In this document: positions 1 to 8,385 of the stretch, piece after piece
Numbering within the stretch: position 1 is the first letter of the stretch
Layout of the letters: each line of letters begins with the position of its first letter
DNA from: Lentzea alba
GTDB lineage: Bacteria > Actinomycetota > Actinomycetes > Mycobacteriales > Pseudonocardiaceae
Reading direction: 5' to 3'
DNA: 51,858 nt
NCBI RefSeq assembly: GCF_011067745.1
Contig: NZ_JAAMPJ010000023.1
Location: 1 to 51,858 of the forward strand
Position numbers and translations under genes: made by a program
The notes under the pieces: model-generated
The model's input: the letters and a program-made list of their open reading frames with translations, nothing else
Database searches by the model: none
What the model was told of the DNA's origin: nothing

Positions 1-101
1 TTGGGGAAACACCCGGTCCCATTCCGAACCCGGTAGTTAAGCCCTTCTGCGCCGATGGTACTGCACTGGTTACGGTGTGGGAGAGTAGGTCGCCGCCGAA
101 C
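1..101 (+). rRNA. rrf: 5S ribosomal RNA, 3' part
   Basis: The first ~100 bases read as the body and 3' arm of an actinobacterial 5S rRNA, including the loop segment CCGAACCCGGTAGTTAAG and the end GAGAGTAGGTCGCCGCCGAAC. The first ~15-20 bases, the 5' strand of helix I, lie before the window. A strong terminator follows within 10 bases, as expected for the end of a 16S-23S-5S operon. The exact 3' end is set by eye from the expected closing helix. Confidence 0.93.
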
Positions 102-108
102 TTAATTT

Positions 109-153
109 AGCCCTGCGGGTTGAGCGCTTCATGCGCTCCCCGCAGGGCTTTTT
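109..153 (+). terminator. rRNA operon terminator
   Basis: The inverted repeat AGCCCTGCGGG (109-119) / CCCGCAGGGCT (139-149) has an inner extension GAGCGC/GCGCTC around a short loop and is followed by TTTTT. This is a classic intrinsic terminator directly after the 5S rRNA. Confidence 0.93.
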
Positions 154-241
154 CGTGCTTGAGCGACCGACCGGGTGATGCACACCAGGCGAGCGGGTGA
201 CGTGAGCCAGGCTCGGGTTGTTCGTCCCTACCGTGATCGTC

Positions 242-406
242 ATGAACGATCAGCGGGTAGGGGAGGCACCTTTGCGGTGGCGAGCGCGCAGGAGGCGGGG
301 CAGGCACGCCCGCGAGCCCGCGCCGTCCTCGCAGTCACTCCTGCCCGCAGTGCTCGGCGTCGTGCTGCTGGTGTGCCTGATCCTTCTCCTGCTGACGTAC
401 CTCTAG
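242..406 (+). CDS. Small single-pass membrane protein, hypothetical
   Basis: A 54-aa ORF with an Arg-rich N-terminal half (WRARRRRGRHAR) followed by one strongly hydrophobic C-terminal segment (about residues 32-54, LLPAVLGVVLLVCLILLLL). This is the layout of a tail-anchored or N-in single-pass protein. There is no convincing Shine-Dalgarno sequence, and an upstream TTG start is possible. It ends head-on against the gene remnant on the other strand. No family recognised. The clean hydrophobic block is the only support that it is real. Confidence 0.45.
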   Translation: MNDQRVGEAPLRWRARRRRGRHAREPAPSSQSLLPAVLGVVLLVCLILLLLTYL

Positions 407-588
407 CGGGACCGCAGTGCGTCGAGCGCCACGGCCTGCGCGGTCACGAGCCGGCGGTCGACGCCAGGATCCTGGAACGGGACCAGGTAGTGGTCGCGAA
501 CCCAGGTCTTCCTGTCGACGCTGAACACGGGAGCGCCGTTCTCCGTGGTGAAGTCGAACTGATACCTCAATGGGGAACGGCGCTTCTC
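403..588 (-). pseudogene. Remnant of a LURP-one/Tubby-C-like (scramblase-like) protein
   Basis: On the minus strand this frame reads a short stretch that starts RYQFDFTTENGAPVFSVDRK, passes through WVRDHYLV and ends in LVTAQAVALDALRSR and a stop. This resembles the C-terminal end of bacterial LURP-one-related/Tubby C-like proteins, normally ~160-200 aa. An in-frame TAG at 589-591 and the stop of the upstream gene at 600 leave no room for the N-terminal two thirds, and no proper start codon is seen (only TTG). I read it as a 3' fragment left after deletion. The family call rests on motif memory; the truncation is seen directly. Confidence 0.5.
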
Positions 589-599
589 CTACTGCAGAC

Positions 600-959
600 T
601 CACAGCTCACCCTTCTCGACTGGGACGGGCGTCAAGCTTCCGGTCGGGAACCGCCGCTCGTTGCGTTCGATCTTGGCGAACGCAGCCTCGACGAGGTCGA
701 CACCCAGCTTGTCCGCCAGCCTGGTGAGGTAGTGCATCACGTCCGCCAGCTCGTCCCGCACGTTCCACGCAAGGTCCGGGTCTTTCATCGCGTTCTGCGC
801 CTCTTCGGGTGTCAGCCACTGGAAGAGGTCGGTGAGCTCGCCAACCTCCGCGGACAACGCCATCACCAGGTTCTTGGGGGTGTGGTAGCTGTCCCAGTCG
901 CGGGCAGCGGCGAAGGCCCGCAACGCATCCCTCAGGTCCACGAGATCACGCTCACTCAT
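600..959 (-). CDS. MazG-like nucleotide pyrophosphohydrolase (dCTP pyrophosphatase type)
   Basis: A 119-aa all-alpha NTP pyrophosphohydrolase of the MazG/RS21-C6 (DCTPP1) group. Such enzymes hydrolyse (d)NTPs to monophosphate and pyrophosphate and clean the nucleotide pool in the cytoplasm. The metal-binding ExxE and ExxD pairs are visible as EVGEL (E38, E41) and ELADVMHYL (E70, D73). The typical aromatic signature is DLFQWL. Length is normal for the stand-alone family. It starts at ATG 959 and is divergent from the NmrA gene across 88 bases. Confidence 0.9.
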   Translation of the reverse strand: MSERDLVDLRDALRAFAAARDWDSYHTPKNLVMALSAEVGELTDLFQWLTPEEAQNAMKDPDLAWNVRDELADVMHYLTRLADKLGVDLVEAAFAKIERNERRFPTGSLTPVPVEKGEL

Positions 960-1047
960 GACCCACTAATTATCACGTGGACGAACGAGCAAGGATGGCG
1001 GTTGTTCAAGCATGGATCGTCCGAGTCAACATTGATTAGCTCTAGTC

Positions 1048-1848
1048 ATGTCAACATTGAGCGCCCTCAACCCGTCCTCCATCCTCGTGCTCGGCGGCAC
1101 CGGCAAAACCGGTCGCCGCGTCACCTCACTCCTCGGCCCCGCGGCCCGTCCCGCCTCACGCTCGTCGGCGACGAAGTTCGACTGGGCCACCCCGGAGACC
1201 TGGGAGCCCGCTCTCGCCGGCGCCACCGCGGTCTACGTCGTGCCGCCGGACAATCCCGCTGCCCTCGCCCAATTCGTGCCGCTGGCCGTGAAGTCCGGAG
1301 TGACTCGGCTCGTGTTGTTGTCCATGCGCGGTGCCCCCGACGACGATCCCTTCGAGGCCACGATCAAGGAGTCCGGCGTCGAGTGGACGGTCCTGCGTCC
1401 GACGTGGTTCATGCAGAACTTCGACGAGGACCTGTTCGCCGCGCCCGTGCAGCACGGCGAGCTGGCTGTCCCGGCAGGACAGGGCATCCATCCGTTCATT
1501 GATGTGGTGGACATCGCCGAGGTCGCCGTCGTTGCGCTGACCCAGCCGGGCCACGCGGGGCAGACCTACGAGCTGAGCGGGCCCGAGTCGTTGTCGTTCG
1601 CCGAGATGCTCGCGCGGATCGTCGCGGTGACCGGCAACCCCGTTCTGTACACCGACGTCGACCAGGAGGAGTTCGCCGCTTCGTTGCGCGGCCTCGGCTA
1701 CCCGGACGAGATCGCCGACCTCGTCACGATGCTGCTCGTGCGCATCCGCACGGGAGAAGAGGCCCATCTGTCTGACGGCGTGCAACGAGTTCTTGGCCGT
1801 GAACCGCGGACGTTCGCTGACTACTTGGGCAGCAGCAACTTCGTCTGA
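1048..1848 (+). CDS. NmrA-type NAD(P)-binding atypical SDR
   Basis: A 266-aa protein with the dinucleotide-binding motif GGTGKTG at residues 16-22, a Rossmann-type N-terminal half, and the NmrA/azoreductase-like core VEWTVLRPTWFMQNF in the middle. No YxxxK catalytic pair is seen, as usual for NmrA-like atypical SDRs that act as redox sensors or as NAD(P)H:quinone or azo reductases. The substrate cannot be told. The last 28 bases overlap the 3' end of the convergent HIRAN gene. Confidence 0.85.
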   Translation: MSTLSALNPSSILVLGGTGKTGRRVTSLLGPAARPASRSSATKFDWATPETWEPALAGATAVYVVPPDNPAALAQFVPLAVKSGVTRLVLLSMRGAPDDDPFEATIKESGVEWTVLRPTWFMQNFDEDLFAAPVQHGELAVPAGQGIHPFIDVVDIAEVAVVALTQPGHAGQTYELSGPESLSFAEMLARIVAVTGNPVLYTDVDQEEFAASLRGLGYPDEIADLVTMLLVRIRTGEEAHLSDGVQRVLGREPRTFADYLGSSNFV

Positions 1849-2741
1849 AGGCCACGCGTGCCCTCGTTGGTGATGACCGCTTCGCAGAGCGCGCGCCCCG
1901 TGCGGGCGCGCCACTCTTGCGCAACGTCGCAGTAGCGCAGACCCATCGAGTAGGTGAGCTGACCGATGCGTTCGCCTTCGAGGAGTACCTCGAGAGTGTG
2001 TTCGCCGATGTGGCTGCCTTCGGCGATGCAGCAGTCGCGGAGCTCGGCGATGACGTGGACGGGCGTGCGGCCGTTGACCACCCGGTGCAGCACGTGCTGA
2101 TGTGCTTCCTCGCCCGTGATGTTGACCTGGTGTTCGGCGGGCAAGGTCGGTGCGGTGCCAAGGGCTTCGTGGTCGAGCAGCAGCAGCCGCGGGACACCGA
2201 GGTGCAGGTGCACGCCGTAGTAGCGCTGGCCACCGCCCATGATGCGGGCGGGACACGAACCGACCTCGCCGCGTTCGGCCAGTTCGAGCAGCAGCGGCTG
2301 GTAGTCGGCGGCCTGGTCGCCGCGCAGGTAGCCGGCGGTGATGGCGGATCCGTCGCCGCGCAACAGATCGACCCGCACCGCCTGGTGGTCGTGGCGGTTG
2401 GCCTGTTCCGGCACCAGCACGGCGGTCGCGGGGATCGCCTCGTCGAGCGGCAGCGCTGTCGAGTGCCTCGCCACCTCCGCGATGGCGTCCTGGTAGTGCG
2501 ACTCACCGACGATCGCGACCCGGCCGGCCGTGGACAGCCGACGGATGCGGGACCGGGTCCGCATGGGCGCGGCCTGGTCGGGTGCCGCTCTGTTCTTGCT
2601 GCCGATGAACATCAACGCGAACAACGCGAGCCCGATGACGAAGCCCAGCGGGCCGAAAGCAACGGTCAGAACCAACGCGAGCACGGCAACGGAGATCAGG
2701 ACTGCGGCGGGCGAAGGCTCTGTGCGTTGCTGCATCGTCAT
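1821..2741 (-). CDS. HIRAN-domain membrane protein
   Basis: A 306-aa protein. Residues ~13-48 form one or two membrane segments (VLISVAVLALVLTVAFGPLG and following). A HIRAN-like domain lies at about 73-185, seen as VAIVGESHYQ, then VPEQANRHDHQAVRVDLL and a GYLRGDQAADY stretch. A second repeat-like domain with LLEGERIGQLTYSMGLRY follows. HIRAN domains bind single-stranded DNA ends in helicase-like proteins; in actinobacteria they also occur in membrane proteins of unknown role. The gene converges with and overlaps the NmrA gene by 28 bases. Confidence 0.75.
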   Translation of the reverse strand: MTMQQRTEPSPAAVLISVAVLALVLTVAFGPLGFVIGLALFALMFIGSKNRAAPDQAAPMRTRSRIRRLSTAGRVAIVGESHYQDAIAEVARHSTALPLDEAIPATAVLVPEQANRHDHQAVRVDLLRGDGSAITAGYLRGDQAADYQPLLLELAERGEVGSCPARIMGGGQRYYGVHLHLGVPRLLLLDHEALGTAPTLPAEHQVNITGEEAHQHVLHRVVNGRTPVHVIAELRDCCIAEGSHIGEHTLEVLLEGERIGQLTYSMGLRYCDVAQEWRARTGRALCEAVITNEGTRGLQTKLLLPK

Positions 2742-2891
2742 GGGGCATCCTCACGACTCGGCTTCCCGTCACTCTCAGTGTCGGGGATGCCGGACGATGC
2801 GTTTCACAAATCGCTCGTTTGGCCTAGCATAACCGGCTGTTCGCTTCACTCAGTGACCGAATGACAACGCAATCCGGTCCAACGTGATCAG

Positions 2892-3731
2892 TCAGTGGAC
2901 CAAGGTGAGGCGCGCACGTCCTCTGGGGCCTGGTTCTCCGCCACCGGGTAGCGCGGTCAGCACGAGTCCGAACACAAGTCCGTTGAGCTCTTCCAGACCC
3001 AGATTCAGCTCTTTGGCGACGTGCAGCGGCGTCGTGCCGTTCTCGCGGAGAACCCTGAACACCTTGGTGAGCAGCTTCGACGTTTCCCGGCGGGCCAGCC
3101 AGCGGCGGTAACCCGTGCCGTAGAACTGCTTCTCCGGCATGAGGAACTCGGCGGCGAACTCCACCGGTTCGTCGTGGCCGAGCAGCACGGCGAGTTGCCG
3201 GGTGGCGTCGAACCTCGCCTGCTCCGGCGTCGCCGCCGGGTTCAGAAACACGAACGGCGTTCCGTTGTGCCAGCAGGAGAACGCCTCCTGAGCGGCGCAG
3301 TCGACGGGCAGCGAGAACACCCGCACACCGCGCGATTCGAGCAGCTGCACCATGTTCGGCGCCGGCCCGTCGTCAAGCCGCCAGGCAGCGCGCGTGCTGC
3401 CCGGCGAAGTCCGGGGAGGCGGCAGGTTCGGCTGGGGGAGCACGAACAGGCGCTCCAGCCACCCGTTGAACTCGATGGCCAGCTGAGCCGCCGCGGTCGC
3501 CTGCGCGTCGTCCGGCCCGCTCTGCGGTCGTGGCGGTTCCGGCGCGGTCAGGAACGCCGCCGGAAAAGCAAGCGCCCCGGCCAGCGACTCGACGGTGGCG
3601 GGCTTGGGCCTGCGCTGTCCGCGCTCGTACTCGCCGATGGCCCGCGCCGACACCCCGGACTTGCGCGCGAGCTCGGCCGCGGTGAGTCCGCGCCGGGTGC
3701 GGGCGAGCGTGAGTCGCGACGGGGTGAGCAT
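2892..3731 (-). CDS. XRE regulator with degenerate ImmA/IrrE-like domain
   Basis: A 279-aa protein from ATG 3731; a GTG at 3770 is also open, but family members begin near MLTPSRLTLARTRRGLT. Residues 6-60 are an XRE helix-turn-helix (AAELARKSGVSARAIGEYERG). Residues ~125-205 align by eye with the ImmA/IrrE (DUF955) peptidase domain, including the downstream EFAAEFLMP helix. The HEXXH zinc site is replaced by RQLAVL (178-183), so peptidase activity looks lost. The family usually senses stress or controls mobile and defence genes. It is followed upstream by an unknown gene and Vsr. Confidence 0.85.
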   Translation of the reverse strand: MLTPSRLTLARTRRGLTAAELARKSGVSARAIGEYERGQRRPKPATVESLAGALAFPAAFLTAPEPPRPQSGPDDAQATAAAQLAIEFNGWLERLFVLPQPNLPPPRTSPGSTRAAWRLDDGPAPNMVQLLESRGVRVFSLPVDCAAQEAFSCWHNGTPFVFLNPAATPEQARFDATRQLAVLLGHDEPVEFAAEFLMPEKQFYGTGYRRWLARRETSKLLTKVFRVLRENGTTPLHVAKELNLGLEELNGLVFGLVLTALPGGGEPGPRGRARLTLVH

Positions 3732-3835
3732 GATCCGGCCATTGTCGCTGCTGCCGCGCCGCGATGCCACGCGGGTCCAGTTGGACCCGCGTCAGGTCGC
3801 TGTCGTGCGTGGTGCTCGGCCTGCCCGCAGATCGT

Positions 3836-4468
3836 TCACCGCCTCAACGCGATCGGGAAGTCCACCTCCTCCGGACCGTCCACATTGGGCGCCTTGAGCT
3901 GCGGGAACTCCATCGGCGGCAACACGATCCGATGCGCCCACCGCTCGATGATCTGGTTCTGCGGCGTCGGCTCCGGCTGCGACACCTCGCGCAACACCAC
4001 GAGCCGATCCGCCAGCTGCAGCGGATACGTGACCAGGAACCACAACTTGAACCCCTCAGTGCGCACGTTCTCGAACAGCGCGAACTGGTCGTGGTCGTTG
4101 TCCCTCATCATCGCCGCGATGGCGGGCCCCTTCGCATAGTCGCTGCGCAGCGGCGCGTCCGTCGACCCCGTCCCCCGGTTGCCTTGCAACGTGCCCAGCA
4201 GAATCGGCCGCGACGGGTGCCGCACCAGGCCGGCGTTCCAGTGGTCGAGCCGCTGCCACCCCTCGACGGCCAGCAACTGGCGCAGCGTGCCCACCCGGTG
4301 AATCCAGTCGAGCAGCCCCGGCGCGTTCGTCGGCCCGAACGGCGGCGAGGCGGCACGCGCGTCGATGCCGGCGGCGATCGCGCGGTCCAGGACGGCGAGG
4401 CGCAGCCCCAGCTCGGCGAGCCGCTCGTCGGGCGTCGGGGCCAGCTTGCGGAAGGCGGCGTTGGTCAT
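3836..4468 (-). CDS. Conserved hypothetical protein (210 aa) beside vsr
   Basis: About 210 aa from ATG 4468; a TTG at 4498 is also open. Soluble, with no signal peptide or membrane segment. Visible blocks are PTPDERLAELGLRL, LLDWIHRVGTLRQLL, DNDHDQFALFENVRTEGFKL and QNQIIERWAHRIVLP. I do not recognise the family. Its start codon overlaps an ATG on the opposite strand (CATG at 4466-4469), and the Vsr gene begins ~50 bases away on the other strand, so the two are divergent neighbours that may share a promoter region. Context suggests a role linked to DNA metabolism or defence; nothing in the sequence proves it. Confidence 0.7.
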   Translation of the reverse strand: MTNAAFRKLAPTPDERLAELGLRLAVLDRAIAAGIDARAASPPFGPTNAPGLLDWIHRVGTLRQLLAVEGWQRLDHWNAGLVRHPSRPILLGTLQGNRGTGSTDAPLRSDYAKGPAIAAMMRDNDHDQFALFENVRTEGFKLWFLVTYPLQLADRLVVLREVSQPEPTPQNQIIERWAHRIVLPPMEFPQLKAPNVDGPEEVDFPIALRR

Positions 4469-4517
4469 GGGATCGACGGTAGCGACGGGGTCTGACAATT
4501 CCGGGAAACTGCAGGTC

Positions 4518-4910
4518 GTGTACCGCTATGTCGATGCAGGACCCGCTCCGGCCGCCACTTCCGAGGCGACCTCGCGGGTGATGCGCAGGACCCGCCGGGT
4601 CGGCACCGCGCCCGAGATGGCGGTGCGGCGGGCACTGCACCGCCGTGGGCTGCGCTATCTCGTGGACGTCGCACCGCCTGGGACCAACCGGCGCCGCCGT
4701 GTCGACGTGCTGCGAGGGGCAAGGATCGCGTTGTTCGTCGACGGTTGTTTCTGGCACTCGTGTCCGGAACACGGCCAGCTGCCCAAGGCGAACCGCGAAT
4801 GGTGGCGGGTGAAGCTGCACGGCGTGGTCGTTCGAGACCTCGACACCAACACCCGGCTCACCACCGCCGGCTGGCTCGTCGTTCGCGTGTGGGAGCAGCC
4901 GGACGGCAAG
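4518..4910 (+). pseudogene. vsr: Vsr-type (very short patch repair) endonuclease, 3' end lost
   Basis: From GTG 4518 (ATG 4467 is an alternative) the protein shows the Vsr core: VGTAPEMAVRRALHRRGLRY, RVDV with catalytic-type Asp63, FVDGCFWHSCPEHG with His80 and His85, PKANREWW, and GWLVVRVWEQ ending near residue 127. Vsr nicks next to T:G mismatches left by cytosine methylation. The usual short C-terminal helix and stop are absent: after base ~4898 the frame runs on, open, to 6872 through the antisense of the neighbouring ATPase gene. The core is intact but the end appears deleted. No cytosine methyltransferase is visible in the window. Confidence 0.75.
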
Positions 4911-7541
4911 TCAGGCGGCCACAGGCGTGAGCTGGTGCAGCACGTCGCGTTCGCCCAGCCGTTCCTGGGCCCACTCGACCACCGCGCTCTCCTGCGCGAA
5001 CACCACGATCTGCCGGTCCTCCGACAGCCGCAGCAGCAGGTCCAGCACCGCGCGGGTCCGGGTGTCGTCGGCCTGCACGGTGACGTCGTCCAGCAACAAC
5101 GGGCACGGCTCGGAAGCCAAGTGCTGGGCGAGGGCCACGCGCAGCAGCAGATAGACCTGCTCGGCCGTGCCCAAAGACAAACGCGATGCCTGGTGCCATG
5201 TCTCGGAGGCGGTGCACACGCGCACGGTCAGAGATGCGGGGTCCACTGCTGCGTCGACATAACGGCCGTCGGTCACGAGAGGCAGCCACGCGCGGAGGGT
5301 GTCCTCCAGGGCCGGGGCGATGGTGCTGTGCACCTTCTCGCGGGCGGCGGTCAGGTAGCGGGAGGCGAGGTCGATGGCCTGCACCTCGGCGGTCACCTCG
5401 GCCAGGACCCGCGCGGCGGTCTGCACGGCTTCTTCCGCGTCCGGGACGCTGGGCAGGCCGCGGACCATCTCGGTGACGGTGGCGGCCAGGGTGTCGCACT
5501 GCGCGGCGAGAGACGGGTCCACGGGGTCGCAGGCTGCGTAGCGGAGGGCGGTTTCGACCAGGGCGGCGTGGTGGTTCTGGGCGGCGGAGAGGGTGGTCTC
5601 GACGTCGTTCAGCGTGCCGGAGGCCAGCAGGGACTGGAGTTCGGCCCAGGCGTTGCGTTCTTCCTCGGCCTCGCGCAGCAGGCGGTCCCAGCCGCGTTGC
5701 CACTCGGCGATGGCGCGGAGCAGGTCTTCGGGGCGTTCGCCGCTGCCGCCGATCGCGGTCACGGCGTTGCGCAGCAGGGCCAGTGCGCGGGTGTGGGCGA
5801 CGGTGGCTTCGGCGACGGTCGCTTCTGCCAGGCGGCGGTCGGCCAGCGCCTGGGCCAGCAGCGGGCGCTGGGCGGCCATCAACGCCTGGCGGGCGCGGAC
5901 CTTGCAGTCGGTTTCGTAGTCGATCAGCAGGTCTGGCACGGTCATCGCGGCGTCGACCTTGCCGCGCGCGGCAAGTTCCACGCGGACCACCTTCTCGGTG
6001 CGCGCGACCTCGCACTCCAGGTCCGCCTGCACGGCTTCCCAGGCGGCGCGGTTCGCCAGGCGCCACAACGTTTCGCGGTCCGCGGGGATGCCCAGGGACG
6101 CGCACGAGGCGACGGCTTCGTCGTGGACGCGCACGGCTTCCGAGGCCACCGCGCGCTGGCCCTCGGCCTCGGCCAGTTTGCGGTCCGCGATGAACAGCAC
6201 GCCCCGCGCATCGGTTGCCATACGCGCGCGTTCGGCGGCGAAAGCGACGGCGGCGTCGCGTTGGGGGCCGTTGCCGCGGGCCAGGGCGCCGCCGACGCCG
6301 GCCACCAGGGCGGCGATCAGGACGCCCACGGCGGCGAGTTGCTGGTCGGTCAGGAACAGCAGCAGGCCGACGAGTGTGGTCAGGCAGCTCAGGGCCAGCA
6401 AAGCGTTGCGCAGGAACGGGTTCGGCATCGCGATCTCCTGCACGCGCGCTGCCGCCACGTCGGCTTCCACCTGGGTGCGGGCCGCGTTGGCGGCGGCCTC
6501 GTCCTGGAACTGGCGGGCGGTGTCCACCTCGATCGACGCGGTGGTCAGCCGGGCGCCGCTGGTCGGGTCCAGGCGGGTGGCGAGGCCGCGCAGCACCGAC
6601 GGCTCGGCAGTGGTTGGTGGCGAAGGGCGGCGTTCGTTGTGTGCGGCTGCGACGGCAGAAGCGGTCTCATAGGCCGTTGCTACGACACGGAGTTCATCGT
6701 CGACCGCGGTCTCACCAACGGGAGGCTCGGGAAGTGCTTCCAGTTCGCCTTCGAGAGTGGACGCCGACGGGCCGGTCAGCACACGCGGCGTCGGTGCCGC
6801 ACGCCACGCGGCCAGCGCACGGTTGACCACGTGGGTCAGCTCTTCCTGCGCGGCCAGGCCAGACGGCGGTGAGTCGCCGAAGCGCTCCTGAAGCTCACTC
6901 AGCCGTGCCGCCCGAGAGGACAGCGTGTCGAGCACAACCGAGTGCTCTTGAACGGCCAGGCGCGCGCGTGCGGCTGCGGCTGATCGGGCGTGAGCAGTCA
7001 GCTCCAGGTACCGGGTGTGCTCGCGGCGGGCCACGCTCAGGTCCGTTTCGGCCTCGCGCAAGCGGTTGCGGGCGTCCCGCAACTGGTCGACCGGCGCGCT
7101 CAGCCGTTGCAACGCCTGCTCCACCGTGCCGTCGGTGCCCGCCGTGGCCGCCGCGCGCCGCAGGTGGTCCTGCAGCCCGTCCGCCGCGTCCAGCACGGTC
7201 AGCAGCTGCGCCTGGTCGACGCAGGCGGTGGCGGCGAACGACGTGCGGTCCAGACCGATCCGGCGCGCGACATCCGGCGAGGAGTCGTCGTTCAGATCGC
7301 GGTCCACCGCGACGACTTCGCCGGACGCCATCGACACCATCGCGGCCACCCGCCACGACTCACCGTGCCACGGACGGTGCCGCGACGACGGTTCACCGCA
7401 CAGGGCGGCGCGGATCGCGGCGTGCCAGGAGGACTTCGCGGACTCGTTCACGCCCGACACCACGGTCAGCCCCGGTGCCAGCGGCAGCGTCCGGTCGTGC
7501 AGCGGCCCGAAGGCGTGCGCGGTCACCGACTCGATCTTCAT
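4911..7541 (-). CDS. SMC/YhaN-like ATPase of an SbcCD-like pair
   Basis: 876 aa from ATG 7541. It begins like RecF/YhaN ATPases, MKIESVTAHAFGP, with a Walker A at 30-37 that reads GVNESAKS: Ala35 stands where the invariant Gly precedes Lys. A long coiled-coil-rich middle contains two hydrophobic segments (around LLALSCLTTLVGLLLFL and VGVLIAALVAGVGGAL), as in YhaN. The C-terminal head has an ABC-type signature LSLGTAEQ and a Walker B LLLDDVTVQAD; the switch region is VVFAQE, with Gln where His is usual. The start overlaps the phosphoesterase stop (ATGA), so the two are translationally coupled. It probably forms a nuclease-ATPase complex at DNA ends. Confidence 0.85.
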   Translation of the reverse strand: MKIESVTAHAFGPLHDRTLPLAPGLTVVSGVNESAKSSWHAAIRAALCGEPSSRHRPWHGESWRVAAMVSMASGEVVAVDRDLNDDSSPDVARRIGLDRTSFAATACVDQAQLLTVLDAADGLQDHLRRAAATAGTDGTVEQALQRLSAPVDQLRDARNRLREAETDLSVARREHTRYLELTAHARSAAAARARLAVQEHSVVLDTLSSRAARLSELQERFGDSPPSGLAAQEELTHVVNRALAAWRAAPTPRVLTGPSASTLEGELEALPEPPVGETAVDDELRVVATAYETASAVAAAHNERRPSPPTTAEPSVLRGLATRLDPTSGARLTTASIEVDTARQFQDEAAANAARTQVEADVAAARVQEIAMPNPFLRNALLALSCLTTLVGLLLFLTDQQLAAVGVLIAALVAGVGGALARGNGPQRDAAVAFAAERARMATDARGVLFIADRKLAEAEGQRAVASEAVRVHDEAVASCASLGIPADRETLWRLANRAAWEAVQADLECEVARTEKVVRVELAARGKVDAAMTVPDLLIDYETDCKVRARQALMAAQRPLLAQALADRRLAEATVAEATVAHTRALALLRNAVTAIGGSGERPEDLLRAIAEWQRGWDRLLREAEEERNAWAELQSLLASGTLNDVETTLSAAQNHHAALVETALRYAACDPVDPSLAAQCDTLAATVTEMVRGLPSVPDAEEAVQTAARVLAEVTAEVQAIDLASRYLTAAREKVHSTIAPALEDTLRAWLPLVTDGRYVDAAVDPASLTVRVCTASETWHQASRLSLGTAEQVYLLLRVALAQHLASEPCPLLLDDVTVQADDTRTRAVLDLLLRLSEDRQIVVFAQESAVVEWAQERLGERDVLHQLTPVAA

Positions 7542-8377
7542 CGATCCTCCAACGCCCGCAGGCCGGTCGCCAGCACGCGGCCGCGCAACGTCGTGTCCAG
7601 AGACGGATCCGCCAGCACGTCCCGCACGAACTGGCCGCGCACGGTCCGTTCCGCGGCGACGGAGTCGAAGTCCAGCAAGGGGAACGTCTCCGTGTGCTCG
7701 GCCAGCAGCCCGAGCGACCGCGACGCCGACACGTCGAACACCTCGCGCGTCACCGAGCCGTCGTCGTGCACCGTGCACAGCACGGCCCCGCGCTCACCGG
7801 TCTCGTCCGCGGTCAGCGGATCCGGGTTGCCGGGGAAGGTGTGGCGAACGGCGTGCTCCGGCGTGTGCACGTGCCCCAGGAACGCGTGGTCCAGCCCGGT
7901 GATCGCGACGTCCTCCGGCGCGGAACCGTGACACAGCGCCAGGTTCACCCCGCCGCGGTTCACCGCGAAGCCGTCCAGGAAGTCCCGCGCCGGGCCGGGG
8001 CCGACGTGGGCGGCACCCCACAGCGTGACGCCGTCGGCGAGTTCCACGGGCGTCAACGACTCCGAGGAGAACACGTGCACGTTCGGCGTCCAGTCCACCT
8101 GCTGGTAGACCGACTGCGGCCCGTACCAGTCGTCGTTGCCCGGCACCAGGAACACCGGAAGCGAGCAGTCGAACGACGACTGCAGGAACGAGGCCGTGGA
8201 AGGGGAGCAGCGATCGTGCTCGTACAGGTCGCCGGCGCAGAGCACCGCGTCGGCGTTCGATTCCTGTGCGAGCTCCACGATGCGGCCCAGTGTGTCGCGC
8301 AACGCCTGGCGTCGCGCCGGACCCGCGCTGGAAAAGCGCGTGTCCAGGTGCAGGTCCGCGAACAGCAGCAGTTTCAC
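7538..8377 (-). CDS. Metallophosphoesterase, SbcD/YhaO-like nuclease subunit
   Basis: 279 aa from GTG 8377, 8 bases after the preceding stop. All calcineurin-like phosphoesterase metal motifs are present: ADLHLD (D8, H10), GD at 49-50, GND (N81), LCHG (H150) and GHVH (H169, H171). Mre11/SbcD-type enzymes use two Mn ions to cut DNA ends with a Rad50/SbcC-type ATPase, which fits the ATPase genes on both sides. The 3' end overlaps the YhaN-like gene by 4 bases (ATGA). Substrate not shown. Confidence 0.88.
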   Translation of the reverse strand: MKLLLFADLHLDTRFSSAGPARRQALRDTLGRIVELAQESNADAVLCAGDLYEHDRCSPSTASFLQSSFDCSLPVFLVPGNDDWYGPQSVYQQVDWTPNVHVFSSESLTPVELADGVTLWGAAHVGPGPARDFLDGFAVNRGGVNLALCHGSAPEDVAITGLDHAFLGHVHTPEHAVRHTFPGNPDPLTADETGERGAVLCTVHDDGSVTREVFDVSASRSLGLLAEHTETFPLLDFDSVAAERTVRGQFVRDVLADPSLDTTLRGRVLATGLRALEDR

Positions 8378-8385
8378 CGGTGCCT

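Noticed and set aside
960..1047. Sigma70-like promoter in the mazG/NmrA gap
   Set aside because: AT-rich stretches exist but no -35/-10 pair with normal spacing could be fixed.
4365..6872. 835-aa open frame covering Vsr and beyond
   Set aside because: After ~4898 it is antisense to the YhaN-like gene and shows only Gln/His/Gly-rich antisense composition; only the Vsr core is credible.
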